Source: Microbacterium sp.
GTDB lineage: Bacteria > Actinomycetota > Actinomycetes > Actinomycetales > Microbacteriaceae
Length of the DNA stretch: 64,000 nucleotides
Assembly: GCA_003248655.1 (NCBI GenBank)
Contig: QFPM01000002.1
Location: 62,001-126,000, forward strand
Direction: 5' to 3'
The position numbers were made by a program, and so were the translations under genes. Positions 53,527 to 60,544 of this stretch are shown in pieces. The notes beneath the pieces are model-generated. The model searched no databases. It had not been told where the DNA came from and was given only the letters and a program-made list of their open reading frames with translations. Every line of letters starts with the position of its first letter. The first letter of the stretch is position 1.

Positions 53527-54582
53527 TCAGCTGCCGGTGAGAGGCAGTCCGCGGCGGGCGAGAGGCTCGACGAGCCCGCCGATGCGATCGAAACCCGCGC
53601 CGACCGTGTCGCCGGCGCGGAAGCGGTAGTGGATGCCTTCGAGGATGACGGCGAGCTTGTACGCGGCGAACGAGCGGTACCAGCCCAGCGGCGGCACGGC
53701 GATCTTCCGCTGCGCGGCGTACGCATCGATGAGCTCGTCGATGCCCGGGTAGCCCGCGGCCGGGTCGACGGCGCTCGGGACGGCCGACGACAGCCCGTCA
53801 TCGAGGTCGCCGATCTGCCAGTACACGGCGAACATCCCGAGGTCGACGAGCGGGTCGCCGAGCGTCGCCATCTCCCAGTCGAGGATGGCCGAGATCCGCG
53901 CGTCATCGCCCGAACCGACCACGAGCGCGTTGTCGAGGCGGTAGTCGCCGTGCACGATGGCGGGCGGGCCGGATGCCGGCACCGCGGCCTCCAGCGCGGC
54001 CTGCAGCCGGTCGAGGTCGGGGGTCTCGCGCGAGCGCGACGCGTCGAGCTGGCGCCGCCAGGTGGCGAGCTGGCGGTCGAGGTAGCCCTGAGGTCGACCG
54101 AAGTCGCTGAGTCCGGCGGAGTCGGGGTCGACCGAGTGCAGGTCGGCGAGGTGCTCGGCGAGCTCGAGACTCAGCGCGCGCAGCGCGCCGGGGGAGTAGT
54201 CGACGTTCTGATCGGCGTGGGCCAGCACCCTGCCGGGCGCGCGTTCCATGACGAAGAAGACCGTGCCGGTGACCTCGTGCGCCTCGGTGTCGTCGACGAC
54301 GTCGACGGCGACCGGTACGGGCACGGGCGACCCGGCCAGGGCGGCGATGACACGGTGCTCGCGGCGCATGTCGTGGGCGCTGGCGAGCACGTGTCCGAGC
54401 GGCGGCCGGCGCAGGATGAGCGGCGTGCGCGTGCCCTCGACCGCGTAGGTGAGGTTGCTGCGGCCGCCCGCGATGACGGACGCCGTGACGCCGTCCGCAC
54501 CGGATCCAGGCGCGAACTCGGGGTGTGCGCGGTCGATCCACGCGGCGAGCCCGGCGAGGTCGAGCCCCGGAACATCGGTCAT
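53527..54582 (-). CDS. APH-family phosphotransferase (ACAD11/LvaA-like kinase)
   Basis: 351 residues, aminoglycoside-phosphotransferase fold. Nucleotide loop in GGRSNLTYAVEGTRTPLILR, catalytic HGDYRLDN (HGDxxxxN), and metal-binding LDWEMATLGDPLVDLG. The nearby partner dehydrogenase and the absence of resistance context argue for the acyl-CoA kinase group (human ACAD10/11 N-terminal domain, Pseudomonas LvaA) rather than antibiotic resistance. A shared TetR-type palindrome lies 43 bases before its start. Confidence 0.85.
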   Translation of the reverse strand: MTDVPGLDLAGLAAWIDRAHPEFAPGSGADGVTASVIAGGRSNLTYAVEGTRTPLILRRPPLGHVLASAHDMRREHRVIAALAGSPVPVPVAVDVVDDTEAHEVTGTVFFVMERAPGRVLAHADQNVDYSPGALRALSLELAEHLADLHSVDPDSAGLSDFGRPQGYLDRQLATWRRQLDASRSRETPDLDRLQAALEAAVPASGPPAIVHGDYRLDNALVVGSGDDARISAILDWEMATLGDPLVDLGMFAVYWQIGDLDDGLSSAVPSAVDPAAGYPGIDELIDAYAAQRKIAVPPLGWYRSFAAYKLAVILEGIHYRFRAGDTVGAGFDRIGGLVEPLARRGLPLTGS

Positions 54583-54624
54583 CGTCGACCCTTCCGACGA
54601 CGCACGATGCGCCGTCGAGACTCA

Positions 54625-54646
54625 GCATACCGAATGGTCGGTATGC
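54625..54646. promoter_or_regulatory. TetR-type operator before the kinase-dehydrogenase operon
   Basis: GCATACCGA, four bases, TCGGTATGC: a perfect 9+9 palindrome almost identical to the one at 50901. It lies between the kinase gene and an upstream TetR gene on the same strand, in the kinase promoter region. Confidence 0.75.
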
Positions 54647-54685
54647 TGCCAAGAGCGTCGAGTGAATGGTGCCGGAGACGCCGGA

Positions 54686-55363
54686 CTACAGGGCGTCGCG
54701 CAGGCGCCGGGCGAGCTCGGCGGTCGGCATCCGGCGGGGGAAGGTCGCCACGACGACGTCATCGGCGCGTGCGTCCTCGTCGTCGGGGTGCACGCCGAAC
54801 CGGTGCAGCAGGCTGTCGTAGGCATCCGTCAGCACCGACTCCGGCACGTCGTCGGTGCCGCGCAGCAGGCGGCGTAGCACATGGTTGTGCACGGCCGTCA
54901 CGGCAGCCGCGAACGCCACCGCGTCGATCGGGTCGAGGCCCGGCAGCGCCTCGCGCAGGTAGTCGTCGAACAGACGCTCGTACTGGAAGACGGTCACGAT
55001 CTCGCGGTCGCGCAGCGCCGGCACCTGCCGCACGACGGCGTAGCGCCGACGGGCGAGCTCGGGCTCCGCGGCGAAGTGGCGGAACACCTCGACCGACGCC
55101 GCACACGCGGCCGCCCAAGGGTTGTCCCGCGGATCGCGCCGGGCGTCGGCGAGGAAGGTGCGCAGCTGGGTGAGCAGCACGTCGTGGTCGCTGAAGACGA
55201 CGTCGTCCTTGCCCCCGAACTGGCGGAAGAAGGTCGAGCGCGAGACGCCCGCGGCCTGTGCGATCTGCTCGACCGAGGTGGCCTCGAAGCCCTGCGCGAC
55301 GAACAGGTCGAGCGCGGCGGCCACGACGGCGTTGCGGGCGGAAGTCGGAGCGACATCGGTCAT
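54686..55363 (-). CDS. TetR-family regulator with MftR-like C-terminus
   Basis: 225 residues. HTH in TSVEQIAQAAGVSRSTFFRQ with FGGKDDVVFSDHDVLL after it. The C-terminal domain (AACAASVEVFRHFAAEPELA, PALRDREIVTVFQYERLFDD) resembles MftR-type ligand domains that sense long-chain acyl-CoA. It is divergent from sucC and 103 bases upstream of the kinase operon. It could be the regulator acting at 54625 instead of the one at 51716; the sequence does not decide. Confidence 0.88.
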   Translation of the reverse strand: MTDVAPTSARNAVVAAALDLFVAQGFEATSVEQIAQAAGVSRSTFFRQFGGKDDVVFSDHDVLLTQLRTFLADARRDPRDNPWAAACAASVEVFRHFAAEPELARRRYAVVRQVPALRDREIVTVFQYERLFDDYLREALPGLDPIDAVAFAAAVTAVHNHVLRRLLRGTDDVPESVLTDAYDSLLHRFGVHPDDEDARADDVVVATFPRRMPTAELARRLRDAL

Positions 55364-55394
55364 GCGCCGAGCCTAGTCGCCGGTCGGCGCACGA

Positions 55395-55467
55395 GTCGTA
55401 TGGGCGGTGGGGCTGGTGAGCACGGGAGTGGCGCACGAGGCGACACCAGCCCCACCCGCCATACGAC
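55395..55467. repeat. Long inverted repeat between tetR and sucC
   Basis: Two 24-base arms (55395-55418 and 55444-55467) match at 22 positions; the arm begins GTCGTATGG and ends GGTGGGGCTGGTG. The loop is 25 bases. The remainder of the 283-base gap has no gene; an ATTAGGCT hexamer at 55551-55558 may be the -10 of sucC. Confidence 0.72.
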
Positions 55468-55646
55468 CGAGCAGCCACCGCTGGCCCAGGGGTGGGAAGG
55501 GGCGCGACCGCGCCCGGGCTGTGGCGGTCCGAGGCGCCCAGGTGCACGTATTAGGCTGGGGGATTGGTCGATATCTCGACATCGAGACATTTTCGGCACC
55601 GGGAACACCTTCCGACACCCCACAGACGCCCAGCGGAGGATTGCGC

Positions 55647-56813
55647 GTGGATCTTTACGAATACCAGGCACGTGACCTGTTCGAGAAGTACGAGGTGCCG
55701 GTGCTCCCCGGCATCATCGCCGATACCCCTGAGGAGGCGAAGGCGGCGGCCGAGAAGCTCGGCGGTGTCGTCGTCGTGAAGGCCCAGGTCAAGACCGGCG
55801 GCCGCGGCAAGGCCGGCGGCGTCAAGGTCGCGAAGACCCCCGACGAGGCCTACGAGGCCGCGAAGGCGATCCTCGGCCTCGACATCAAGGGGCACGTCGT
55901 GAAGCGCGTCATGATCGCGGGCGGCGCGCAGATCGACAAGGAGTACTACTTCTCCGTCCTGCTCGACCGCTCGAACCGCTCCTACCTGAGCCTGTGCTCG
56001 GTCGAGGGCGGCATGGAGATCGAGGAGCTCGCCGTCGAGCGCCCCGAGGCCCTCGCCAAGATCGAGGTCGACCCGCTGACGGGCATCGATGAGGCGAAGG
56101 CTCTCGAGATCGCCAAGGCCGGCGGCTTCGACGACGAGACGGCGGCGAAGGTCGCCCCCGTCTTCGTCAAGCTCTACGACGTCTACAAGGGCGAGGGCGC
56201 GACCCTCGTCGAGGTGAACCCGCTGATCCAGGACGCCGCGGGCAACATCATCGCCCTCGACGGCAAGGTCACCCTCGACGACAACGCGTCCGAGGTGCGT
56301 CACCCCGAGCACGAAGAGCTCGAAGACAAGGATGCCGCCGACCCGCTCGAGGCGAAGGCCAAGGCATCCGGCCTCAACTACGTCAAGCTCGACGGCCAGG
56401 TCGGCATCATCGGCAACGGCGCGGGCCTCGTGATGTCGACGCTCGACGTCGTCGCCTACGCCGGCGAGAACCACGGCGGCGTCAAGCCCGCGAACTTCCT
56501 CGACATCGGCGGCGGCGCCTCGGCGACGGTCATGGCCGCGGGTCTCGACGTCATCCTAGGCGACGAGCAGGTCAAGAGCGTCTTCGTCAACGTCTTCGGC
56601 GGTATCACCTCGTGCGTCGCCGTCGCGGAGGGCATCGTCAAGGCGCTCGAGATCCTCGGCGACACCGCGACCAAGCCCCTCGTCGTGCGCCTCGACGGCA
56701 ACCAGGTCGAGGAGGGTCGCGCGATCCTCGCCGCGGCGAACAACCCCCTCGTGACCCTCGCCGCCGGCATGGACGAGGGCGCCGACAAGGCCGCCGAGCT
56801 GGCGAACGCCTGA
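55647..56813 (+). CDS. sucC: Succinyl-CoA synthetase (ADP-forming), beta subunit
   Basis: TCA-cycle enzyme that makes ATP (or GTP) from succinyl-CoA. 388 residues, exactly the usual length. ATP-grasp domain: DLYEYQARDLFEKYEVPVLP, VVVKAQVKTGGRGKAGGVK, EVNPLIQ; CoA-ligase domain: GNGAGLVMSTLDVV and NVFGGITSCVAVAEGIV. The GTG has GGAGGA six bases before it. Transcribed with sucD. Confidence 0.96.
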   Translation: MDLYEYQARDLFEKYEVPVLPGIIADTPEEAKAAAEKLGGVVVVKAQVKTGGRGKAGGVKVAKTPDEAYEAAKAILGLDIKGHVVKRVMIAGGAQIDKEYYFSVLLDRSNRSYLSLCSVEGGMEIEELAVERPEALAKIEVDPLTGIDEAKALEIAKAGGFDDETAAKVAPVFVKLYDVYKGEGATLVEVNPLIQDAAGNIIALDGKVTLDDNASEVRHPEHEELEDKDAADPLEAKAKASGLNYVKLDGQVGIIGNGAGLVMSTLDVVAYAGENHGGVKPANFLDIGGGASATVMAAGLDVILGDEQVKSVFVNVFGGITSCVAVAEGIVKALEILGDTATKPLVVRLDGNQVEEGRAILAAANNPLVTLAAGMDEGADKAAELANA

Positions 56814-56821
56814 CCCTATTC

Positions 56822-56860
56822 GGTGATCGAGTGCCGCGCGCAGCGCGGTGTATCGAGATC
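56822..56860. repeat. REP-like palindrome between sucC and sucD
   Basis: Reverse-orientation copy of the element at 7757-7797: GGTGATCGAGTGCC, core GCGCGCAGCGC, GGTGTATCGAGATC. It stands inside an operon, 19 bases before the sucD start, so it may adjust the sucC:sucD transcript ratio. Confidence 0.72.
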
Positions 56861-56878
56861 AAGGACTGAGAGAACAGA

Positions 56879-57781
56879 ATGTCTATCTACCTCAACAAGG
56901 ACTCCAAGGTCATCGTCCAGGGCATCACCGGTGGCGAGGGCACGAAGCACACCGCGCTCATGCTGAAGGCGGGCACGCAGGTCGTCGGCGGCGTGAACGC
57001 GCGCAAGGCCGGTACGACCGTCTCGCACGTGGATGCCGCTGGCAACCCCGTCGAACTCCCCGTGTTCGCGAGCGTCGCCGAGGCGATCGAGGCCACGGGC
57101 GCCGACGTGTCGATCGCGTTCGTGCCGCCGGCATTCACGAAGGATGCCATGGTCGAAGCCATCGACAGCGAGATTCCGCTGCTCGTGGTCATCACCGAGG
57201 GCGTTCCCGTCGGCGACACCGCCGAGGCGTGGGCGTACGCGAAGTCAAAGGGCAACAAGACCCGCATCATCGGTCCGAACTGCCCCGGGATCATCACGCC
57301 CGGCGAGGCGCTCGTGGGCATCACGCCCGCGAACATCACCGGCAAGGGCCCGATCGGCCTCGTCTCGAAGTCGGGCACGCTGACCTACCAGATGATGTTC
57401 GAGCTGCGCGACCTCGGCTTCTCGACCGCCATCGGCATCGGCGGCGACCCCATCATCGGCACGACCCACATCGACGCGCTCGCGGCCTTCGAGGCCGACC
57501 CCGAGACGAAGGCGATCGTCATGATCGGCGAGATCGGCGGCGACGCCGAGGAGCGCGCGGCCGACTTCATCAAGGCGAACGTCACGAAGCCGGTCGTCGG
57601 CTACGTTGCCGGCTTCACCGCGCCCGAGGGTAAGACGATGGGCCACGCCGGCGCGATCGTCTCGGGCTCGGCGGGTACGGCGCAGGCGAAGAAGGAGGCC
57701 CTCGAGGCCGCCGGGGTGCGCGTGGGCAAGACGCCCAGCGAGACCGCCGCCCTGATGCGCGAGATCATCGCCGCGCTCTGA
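56879..57781 (+). CDS. sucD: Succinyl-CoA synthetase, alpha subunit
   Basis: 300 residues. CoA-binding Rossmann domain VIVQGITGGEGTKHTALML, the IGPNCPGIITPGE segment, and the phosphorylated His in GKTMGHAGAIVSGSAGTAQA. Partner of sucC. Starts with ATG after GAGAGAAC. A 14-base-pair hairpin follows the stop by 32 bases. Confidence 0.97.
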   Translation: MSIYLNKDSKVIVQGITGGEGTKHTALMLKAGTQVVGGVNARKAGTTVSHVDAAGNPVELPVFASVAEAIEATGADVSIAFVPPAFTKDAMVEAIDSEIPLLVVITEGVPVGDTAEAWAYAKSKGNKTRIIGPNCPGIITPGEALVGITPANITGKGPIGLVSKSGTLTYQMMFELRDLGFSTAIGIGGDPIIGTTHIDALAAFEADPETKAIVMIGEIGGDAEERAADFIKANVTKPVVGYVAGFTAPEGKTMGHAGAIVSGSAGTAQAKKEALEAAGVRVGKTPSETAALMREIIAAL

Positions 57782-57813
57782 CGCGCCCCCGCGCGCGCCG
57801 CTTGCGCGCCCCT

Positions 57814-57855
57814 AAACTGCACGCGCTGTCGAACTTTCGGTAGCGCGTGCAGTTT
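57814..57855. terminator. Hairpin after sucD
   Basis: AAACTGCACGCGCT and its exact complement AGCGCGTGCAGTTT around a 14-base loop, followed by TCTGCC. Placed as a terminator of sucCD, but its outer AAACTGC/GCAGTTT ends and unique sequence also fit the long-repeat group found elsewhere. Confidence 0.65.
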
Positions 57856-57918
57856 TCTGCCGCGCGGGGGTAGCGCGGGGCGCCGCGGGGCGCCGCGCCC
57901 CTCGCCCTTGCGAGGGCT

Positions 57919-58000
57919 GCGCGAACTCTGCAGGATGTCACGAACTCCGCATCCGTCTGCGGCTCGGGGTGCGGAGTTCGCGCGATTCTGCGGAGTTCGT
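57919..58000. repeat. Interleaved inverted repeat, GAACTCCGCA type
   Basis: A-B-A'-B' order. GCGCGAACTCTGCA (57919-57932) pairs with TGCGGAGTTCGCGC (57970-57983), one mismatch. ACGAACTCCGCA (57940-57951) pairs with TGCGGAGTTCGT (57989-58000), perfect. B can also pair with A', giving two alternative folds. With the preceding hairpin it fills the 360-base gap 57782-58141, in which no gene was found. Confidence 0.72.
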
Positions 58001-58141
58001 AGGGTGGATGCCGGGGTGGGACCCGCGTGCTCGCGCGGGTGAGAGCGCGGCGTGGGCGCCCCGGGTAAAGCGGGAGAGAAACGTCGCGGCCCTGCGCGCC
58101 CCGCGGGAGAGCCGCCGCGGGCTGGGTAGGGTCGATCCCGC

Positions 58142-59506
58142 ATGAACCGCCTTCTCGTCGCCCTCCTGGCCGCCGTCGACGCCGTGATCGCGGCCGCCGT
58201 CGGCGTCGCCGTCGCGCTCGCGCCGCTCACGGTCTTCTGGGTCGTGGGCCTCGGAGGGGGCGCCGACTGGGCTGCGCTGTGGCCGGCATCCGTGCGCATC
58301 TGGCAGTTCGGTCAGCTCGTGCCTCTGAAGATCACGCTGCCCGCCGAGTACCTGAACGCGACCGGCATCCCGGCGGATGCCGCGACGTTCTGGATCTCGC
58401 TCGCGCCCCTCGCCGTCGCGGGTTTCACGGCGGCGTTCGCCGCGCGCTCTGGAGCCCGCGCGGCCCGGTCGGGTGCCTGGGTCGTCGGCGTCGCCGCGGG
58501 CGCCGCCTCGACCGCTGCCATCGCATGGCTGCTGTGGGCCACTTCGGCGAACCAGATCGCCGCCGTCTACGGATGGCAGGCGCTCGTGCTTCCGACGGCG
58601 GTGTTCGCCGTGCCGGCGCTCATCGGGGGCATCGTCGGAGCGTGGCGGCACGGCGACGACGGACTCGTCGACACGCTGCGCGCGCGGGCAGCGCGGTCGC
58701 GCGGAGGGATCGCGGCCGTCGAGGCCGCCGCGCGCGGCGTCGGCATCGCGGTCGCCGGGTTCGTCGGCGTCGGGGCTCTGCTGGTCGCGGTGGCGACGAT
58801 CGCGCGCGGCGGCGAGGTCATCGCGCTTTTCGAGGCGGCGCACGTGGATGCCGCGGGCGCGACCATGATCGCGATCGGCCAGCTCGCGTACCTGCCGACC
58901 CTCGTCGTCTGGGGCGGCGCGTTCGCCGCAGGCCCGGGCTTCGCTCTCGGGACGGGCACCGCCGTGTCGCCCGTGGGCACGGACCTGGGGGTGCTCCCCG
59001 GCATCCCCGCACTCGGGATCGTGCCGCCGACGGGGTCATCGTGGCTGCTGCTGAGCGTCCTGCTGATCGTCGGTGTCGGGTTCGCCGCGGGTGCGGCGGC
59101 GCGCAGGCACCTGCTCGCGGGGGCCGCGTCGCGGGCTGCGGTCGTCGATCCGGCGGGGGATGAAGATGCCGAGCCCGCAGCCCCGCGCATCGCGGTGCTC
59201 GCGGTGATCGTCGTGGTCGGCGCCGCCGTCATCGCGCTGCTGGCGGCGCTGGCATCCGGCGCGATCGGCCCGGGGCGCCTCGAGGCCGTCGGCCCCTCGG
59301 CGGGTGCCGTCGCCTTCGCCGTCGGTGTCGAACTGCTCATCGGCGCCGCGATCGCCCTGTTCGGCCCCGCGCGCCGCGCCGAGTCTGGCCGCGCTCCCGC
59401 GCCCCACGAGGCCCACGAGCCCCCCGATGCACGCGAGGCCCCCGCGCCCCACGAGACCCTCGAACCCTACGGGGCCCCCGAGCCCCACGAGGTCCCCGAC
59501 GCGTAA
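58142..59506 (+). CDS. perM: PerM-type cell-division membrane protein (DUF6350)
   Basis: 454 residues with eight to ten helices, from LVALLAAVDAVIAAAVGVAV to AVIALLAALASGAIG. It ends in a His/Pro/Glu-rich low-complexity tail with PHE repeats (APHEAHEPPDAREAPAPHE). It lies between sucCD and purN-purH, the position of Rv0955 (PerM), which in M. tuberculosis is needed for division under stress. The identification rests on position, topology and length. The ATG is 9 bases after TAGGGT (58127-58132). Confidence 0.78.
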   Translation: MNRLLVALLAAVDAVIAAAVGVAVALAPLTVFWVVGLGGGADWAALWPASVRIWQFGQLVPLKITLPAEYLNATGIPADAATFWISLAPLAVAGFTAAFAARSGARAARSGAWVVGVAAGAASTAAIAWLLWATSANQIAAVYGWQALVLPTAVFAVPALIGGIVGAWRHGDDGLVDTLRARAARSRGGIAAVEAAARGVGIAVAGFVGVGALLVAVATIARGGEVIALFEAAHVDAAGATMIAIGQLAYLPTLVVWGGAFAAGPGFALGTGTAVSPVGTDLGVLPGIPALGIVPPTGSSWLLLSVLLIVGVGFAAGAAARRHLLAGAASRAAVVDPAGDEDAEPAAPRIAVLAVIVVVGAAVIALLAALASGAIGPGRLEAVGPSAGAVAFAVGVELLIGAAIALFGPARRAESGRAPAPHEAHEPPDAREAPAPHETLEPYGAPEPHEVPDA

Positions 59507-59750
59507 CCCGCGTCCACTTGCCAGTTCGTGCGGCATCCGTGGGTCCATTCCCGCACCAAGTGGCAAGCCACGCGCGCTCTGCGAGTCCACTCGCCAGTTC
59601 ATGTGGGATCCGCCCCCTTAAACCCGCACCGACTGGCATCTGAGCGCGCGGCGCGCCACGGCGGCCCGCGAGGTACCTGACGCGTAAGCCGAGCCAGTTC
59701 GCCAGTTGGCGCGGCATCCGTGGCTCCGTTCCCGCGCGGACTGGCAAGTG
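59495..59750. repeat. Triplet of inverted repeats with duplicated gene end
   Basis: Three ~50-base palindromes in a row: arms 59517-59533/59551-59567, 59592-59607/59623-59638 and 59699-59714/59732-59747. All start (T/C)GCCAGTT and end (A)CTGGCA; copies 1 and 3 share CGGCATCCGTGG in the loop. Copy 3 is preceded by GAGGTACCTGACGCGTAA (59671-59688), a near copy of the last codons and stop of perM (GAGGTCCCCGACGCGTAA, 59489-59506). The rest of the 391-base gap to purN has no gene. Confidence 0.7.
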
Positions 59751-59897
59751 AGGGATGCCGGGTGCCCCGCACCGCGCCGCTGCGCGCGACCGTGTGCCCC
59801 GCACCGCGCCGCGCGGCTGCGCGCGACCGGTACCCCCGCACCGCGCGCCCACGTGCGCGACCGGGGCGGCGCACGCGCGCCCCGGTAGACTGTGCGG

Positions 59898-60506
59898 GTG
59901 TTCACGGTCGCCGTCCTCATCTCGGGCACGGGATCGAACCTCCGCGCCCTGCTCGAGGCCGCCGCCGAGCCCGACTTTCCCGCGCGCATCGTCGTCGTGG
60001 GCGCCGACCGCCAGGCCGACGGCTTCGCGCACGCGGAGGCCTTCGGCATCCCGACCGTCATGGTGCCCTTCCGCGACTACGAGACGCGCGAGGAGTGGGG
60101 CGCCGAACTGCGCCGTCAGATCGACGTGTGGAACCCCGACCTCATCGTGCTGAGCGGGCTCATGCGCCTGCTCCCGGGCGACCTCGTCGCGGCCTGGGCG
60201 CCGGCCCTCATCAACACGCACCCCGCGTACCTGCCCGAGTTTCCGGGCGCGCACGGAGTGCGCGACGCGCTCGCCGCCGGCGTGACCGAGACCGGCGCGA
60301 GCGTCATCGTCGTCGACACGGGTGTCGACTCCGGCCCGATCCTCGCGCAGGAGCGCGTTCCGATCCTCCCGGGCGACACCGAGCACACCCTGCACGAGCG
60401 CATCAAGCCCGTCGAGCGGCGCCTGCTGATCGACGTCGTGCGGGCCGTCGCGACCGGCGAGATCGACCTCGCCGCCTACGCGCCGGATGCCGCGGCGCCC
60501 CACTGA
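59898..60506 (+). CDS. purN: Phosphoribosylglycinamide formyltransferase
   Basis: Third step of purine synthesis: GAR + 10-formyl-THF to FGAR. 202 residues. Phosphate loop SGTGSNLRALLEAA, LSGLMRLLPGDLV, catalytic NTHPAYLPEFPGAHGVRDAL and the conserved Asp in DTGVDSGPI. The second of two in-frame GTGs is taken: it lies 6 bases after TAGACT (59886-59891) and starts FTVAVLISGTGSN. Followed by purH after 38 bases. Confidence 0.94.
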   Translation: MFTVAVLISGTGSNLRALLEAAAEPDFPARIVVVGADRQADGFAHAEAFGIPTVMVPFRDYETREEWGAELRRQIDVWNPDLIVLSGLMRLLPGDLVAAWAPALINTHPAYLPEFPGAHGVRDALAAGVTETGASVIVVDTGVDSGPILAQERVPILPGDTEHTLHERIKPVERRLLIDVVRAVATGEIDLAAYAPDAAAPH

Positions 60507-60544
60507 CCGTCACCCACCCGAGCACCGAACACTGGAGACCCCGC

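Noticed and set aside
53527..54582. Aminoglycoside resistance gene
   Set aside because: The fold is right, but the operon with an ACAD10/11-type dehydrogenase and the TetR-type operator point to acyl-CoA metabolism.
59489..59750. Possible CRISPR-like array
   Set aside because: Only three units, the repeats are internally palindromic and diverged, spacing is unequal, and no cas genes are near.
59337..60503. 388-codon - strand frame across the perM-purN gap
   Set aside because: It is made of antisense purN plus the palindromic repeats; the apparent protein repeats reflect the DNA repeats.
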